Assembly: GCA_018372555.1 (NCBI GenBank) | Contig: JAHAIU010000149.1 | Span: 1-7,068 of the forward strand | DNA length: 7,068 bases | Direction: 5' to 3' | From: Clostridium sp. | GTDB taxonomy: Bacteria > Bacillota > Clostridia > Clostridiales > Clostridiaceae | Shown here: positions 4,689 through 7,068 of the stretch, piece by piece | Position numbering within the stretch: position 1 is the stretch's first letter | Layout: the number at the start of each line of letters is the position of its first letter | Notes under the pieces: model-generated | Told to the model about the DNA's origin: nothing | Database searches by the model: none | What the model saw: the letters and a program-made list of their open reading frames with translations, nothing else | Translations under genes and position numbers: made by a program

Positions 4689-7068
4689 TTACATTATATT
4701 GTCATATTCCTCTTGAGTAACTGGTATCACTGTTCCATGTCTTGGCCCGTATGGTGAAGCACCCTTTGGTAATGAATACTCTGATTTATCTAACTTTACA
4801 AATTGTCCTCCCTCTAAACTATCAGTTACTGCCGGATAATACTTTATTCCACCATATTCATCTAATAATAGACACCATTCATCTCTATCATTAAATTTAA
4901 AAATAGTTGGTCCTTCAACACCACCAAAGCCTGTGACATTTGAATCTACCTTAGTCCATGTTCCAAATATAGCATCACTCTTTTCTAAAAATACCTTCTT
5001 TGTTACTTCATTTTTAGTAAATCTATAATAGATTCCATTATCTTCAATAATAGTTGTATCAATTACATCTGTTGCTGAATTATTATCTAGCTCTATTGAA
5101 TAATAAAGCTCTGGTTCAGTAAAGGTATAAAAATCTCTAGTCTTTGCGTAGTAGATTCTATGATGATAATTTCCATTTGAATCTGGTCTAGCATTATCCT
5201 TTGATGCCCAAAATACTATATACTCTCCAGTTGTTTTGTCATACACTGCTTCAGGTGCCCAAGTACATCCAGCTGTATCAATTGCTACCTCTACCATTCT
5301 TTGATTCGACCAATTAAACAAATCTGTAGATTCCCATACCATAATACTTTGACTTCCACTACTTTGTGCTGCTCCCCAACCATTTCCGTTATAGATTTTT
5401 AAATCTGTAGCAATTAAATAGAACTTATCTCCTTCTGGTGATCTAATTATAAATGGATCTCTTACCCCCTTTTCCCCTAAGTCAGAGGTTAAAATTGGCT
5501 TATTATCATTTAACTCTTCCCAATTTAGTCCATCCTTACTTGCTCCTAAATAAATTTGTTCACCATTTGCAAAGTTTTCTCCTATAAAATAGGTAAATAT
5601 ATATCCTTTATAATCAAGATTCTTTACTTTTGCCTTTACTTTAGCTGTAAATTCCTTTGTTACTATTTCATTATCTAAGGTCAATGTTGCAACTAGTTTA
5701 ACTTCCACATCATCTTCTTGTCTAGTAACAACTCCTGCCTTAATATCCCCATTATCCTTTGAAGTAATTATAGCTTCATCAGAGGATGTCCATATTATAT
5801 TAGATCCATAGTATCCATTATTTATTAAAGTTAAGTTACCTCTAACATCATCAATATTGTTGATTGTTAATAAATCTTTATCATAGTTTAACTTTTCTAA
5901 TGCAGTCATTTCTCGTAATACTGTAAAATCAAAAGTTTTTTCAATAGATTTATTAGCATATTTAAATTTAGCTTTTAATACTACTTCTTTATTTTCTGTA
6001 GAAGCTATTACATTACCTTCCTTTGATATAACACTTTCATCAGAGCTTTCCCATTCTATACTTACAGCTCCTATTGAAGTTGGAAGATTTAAATCACTTA
6101 CTATATTATCATTATCCTTATTTCCATTTAATATAGTTTCATACTCCACAGAACTTGCCGAAAGATCTAATATCAAATCATCACTTTCCTTATTTAATTC
6201 AGCAATTTCATCTGAATTTAAAGCTTTATTAAATATTTTAAAATCAGCTAACTCTCCAGTAAAATAAGGGTCAGCAGAATAAAAAGATTTTCCTATATAT
6301 CCATTAACATTTCCACTTTTTAATATATCTACTAATTCATAGCTAATATTTTTATTTTCTCCTACTAGCTTTCCATTTAGATATAGAGATAATGTGTTAT
6401 TATCTGAATTAAAAGTAATCGTAACCATTGACCATTCATTAGATGCTAGTTTTGTTGTGTGAGATGCTGCCTTTTCAGTCTGCCAACCATTTAAATTACT
6501 TCCATATGCAAAACCCGATTGAAGCTTAGATGAATTATTAGATGGAGTCACAAATAAATACTTACCACTATCACTTCCTAAGGTATATAACCAAGATGCA
6601 TTGACTCCACCCTTCCAATTTACTATAGCTGAAATTGTAATATCTTTTAATCCATTTACTGTTCCATCTGGTATCTCAACATATAAAGGATCACTATCAT
6701 TATTAAATACTAATCTACCATCTTTTATATCTTCGTCCTTTAAATTTTTTATACTACCATTTTTATTACCTGACTTATCTACTAATGTTCCATTTTCAAT
6801 AGTCATATCATAATGAAGTATATCACTACTCTCTTCAACAACTCCATCAACTGTAATTGTTGCTTCTATATTTTTATTTTCTGAAGAAACTGCTTGCTCA
6901 CTTGTCATTTTCAATATTGGCGTTCCATCAGCTGCCCAGTGAACATTTCTAACTCGTGCATGTCTACATGGATCATATAAAGGAGATTCACTTGCATAAT
7001 CACATTTATCTTCATAACACTCCTCCGATCTTGCATGATAAACAAAAACATCATTTCCATTTTCATCA
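4689..7068 (-). CDS. Multidomain surface glycoside hydrolase with two GH43 domains (N-terminus beyond window; stops early)
   Basis: The frame is open from the right edge to TAA at 4689-4691 (792 residues visible). Residues coded at 6918-7067 are the end of a first GH43 domain (FVYHAR ... LYDPCRHARV ... DGTPIL), similar to exo-arabinofuranosidases. A LamG-like lectin fold follows (about 6180-6827; motifs WSMVTITF, LSLYLNGKLVGE, GELADFKIFNKAL), probably for carbohydrate binding. Two Ig-like repeats come next (about 5913-6173 and 5628-5909; IEWESSDESVIS and IIWTSSDEAIIT), resembling the atrophied bacterial Ig family. The second GH43 five-bladed propeller is complete (about 4692-5615). Its presumed base is the Asp in GVRDPF (5457-5459), its pKa modulator the Asp in VIDTT and its general acid the Glu in GVEGPT. 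The motifs TWAPEAVYD and GPRHGTVIP also fit the family. Likely activity is release of L-arabinofuranose or xylose from plant polysaccharide; the substrate is inferred. The frame continues past the TAA into FIVAR repeats and an LPXTG anchor, so the natural product was probably wall-anchored. The TTG at 6912-6914 is internal, not a start. Confidence 0.9.
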   Translation of the reverse strand, partial: DENGNDVFVYHARSEECYEDKCDYASESPLYDPCRHARVRNVHWAADGTPILKMTSEQAVSSENKNIEATITVDGVVEESSDILHYDMTIENGTLVDKSGNKNGSIKNLKDEDIKDGRLVFNNDSDPLYVEIPDGTVNGLKDITISAIVNWKGGVNASWLYTLGSDSGKYLFVTPSNNSSKLQSGFAYGSNLNGWQTEKAASHTTKLASNEWSMVTITFNSDNNTLSLYLNGKLVGENKNISYELVDILKSGNVNGYIGKSFYSADPYFTGELADFKIFNKALNSDEIAELNKESDDLILDLSASSVEYETILNGNKDNDNIVSDLNLPTSIGAVSIEWESSDESVISKEGNVIASTENKEVVLKAKFKYANKSIEKTFDFTVLREMTALEKLNYDKDLLTINNIDDVRGNLTLINNGYYGSNIIWTSSDEAIITSKDNGDIKAGVVTRQEDDVEVKLVATLTLDNEIVTKEFTAKVKAKVKNLDYKGYIFTYFIGENFANGEQIYLGASKDGLNWEELNDNKPILTSDLGEKGVRDPFIIRSPEGDKFYLIATDLKIYNGNGWGAAQSSGSQSIMVWESTDLFNWSNQRMVEVAIDTAGCTWAPEAVYDKTTGEYIVFWASKDNARPDSNGNYHHRIYYAKTRDFYTFTEPELYYSIELDNNSATDVIDTTIIEDNGIYYRFTKNEVTKKVFLEKSDAIFGTWTKVDSNVTGFGGVEGPTIFKFNDRDEWCLLLDEYGGIKYYPAVTDSLEGGQFVKLDKSEYSLPKGASPYGPRHGTVIPVTQEEYDNIM

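Noticed and set aside
6601..6813. Plus-strand open frame opposite the LamG region
   Set aside because: It is a shadow frame lying antisense to a strongly supported domain, with no ribosome binding site.

Overview
The window is AT-rich (about 30% GC judged by eye). It has strong AGGAGG-type ribosome binding sites, a lipoprotein signal peptide with a lipobox cysteine and an LPXTG sorting signal. This points to a low-GC Gram-positive bacterium, most likely a gut or plant-polymer-degrading Clostridium or close relative; the genus is inferred. Every gene I can support lies on the minus strand, so the locus reads from right to left.

Right part (7068 to 3768): one continuous reading frame for a large multidomain cell-surface glycosidase, open at the right edge. 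In order it encodes the end of a first GH43 domain, a LamG-like (concanavalin-A fold) module, two bacterial Ig-like repeats, a complete second GH43 catalytic domain, three FIVAR helical repeats, a 52-residue Asn/Gly linker and an LPSTG wall-anchor signal. A single in-frame TAA at 4689-4691 cuts this frame just after the second GH43 domain. As written, the catalytic part is therefore disconnected from its anchor.

Middle part (3767 to 3593): a 175-base intergenic region with no clear terminator. It holds a 13-bp direct repeat and a tandem GATTAC upstream of the next operon, a plausible regulatory region.

Left part (3592 to 1): a sugar ABC importer operon of the YtfQ-YtfR-YtfT type (galactofuranose/arabinose group of the CUT2 family), comprising the binding lipoprotein, the double ATPase and a first permease cut by the left edge. 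A second permease (YjfF-like) would be expected just beyond the left edge. The binding-protein gene also carries one in-frame TAA (3407-3409), exactly where E. coli YtfQ has a glutamate as I recall its sequence. A long stem-loop sits between the binding-protein and ATPase genes.

Taken together the locus looks like a unit in which a surface GH43 enzyme releases a furanose sugar (probably L-arabinofuranose) from polysaccharide and a dedicated transporter imports it. The most striking point is that both extracellular parts (enzyme anchor and binding lipoprotein) are interrupted by single in-frame TAA codons, while the ATPase and the visible permease are intact. This suggests early decay, a strain-specific switch to soluble enzyme, or sequence error. 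I see no CRISPR array, RNA gene or insertion sequence.
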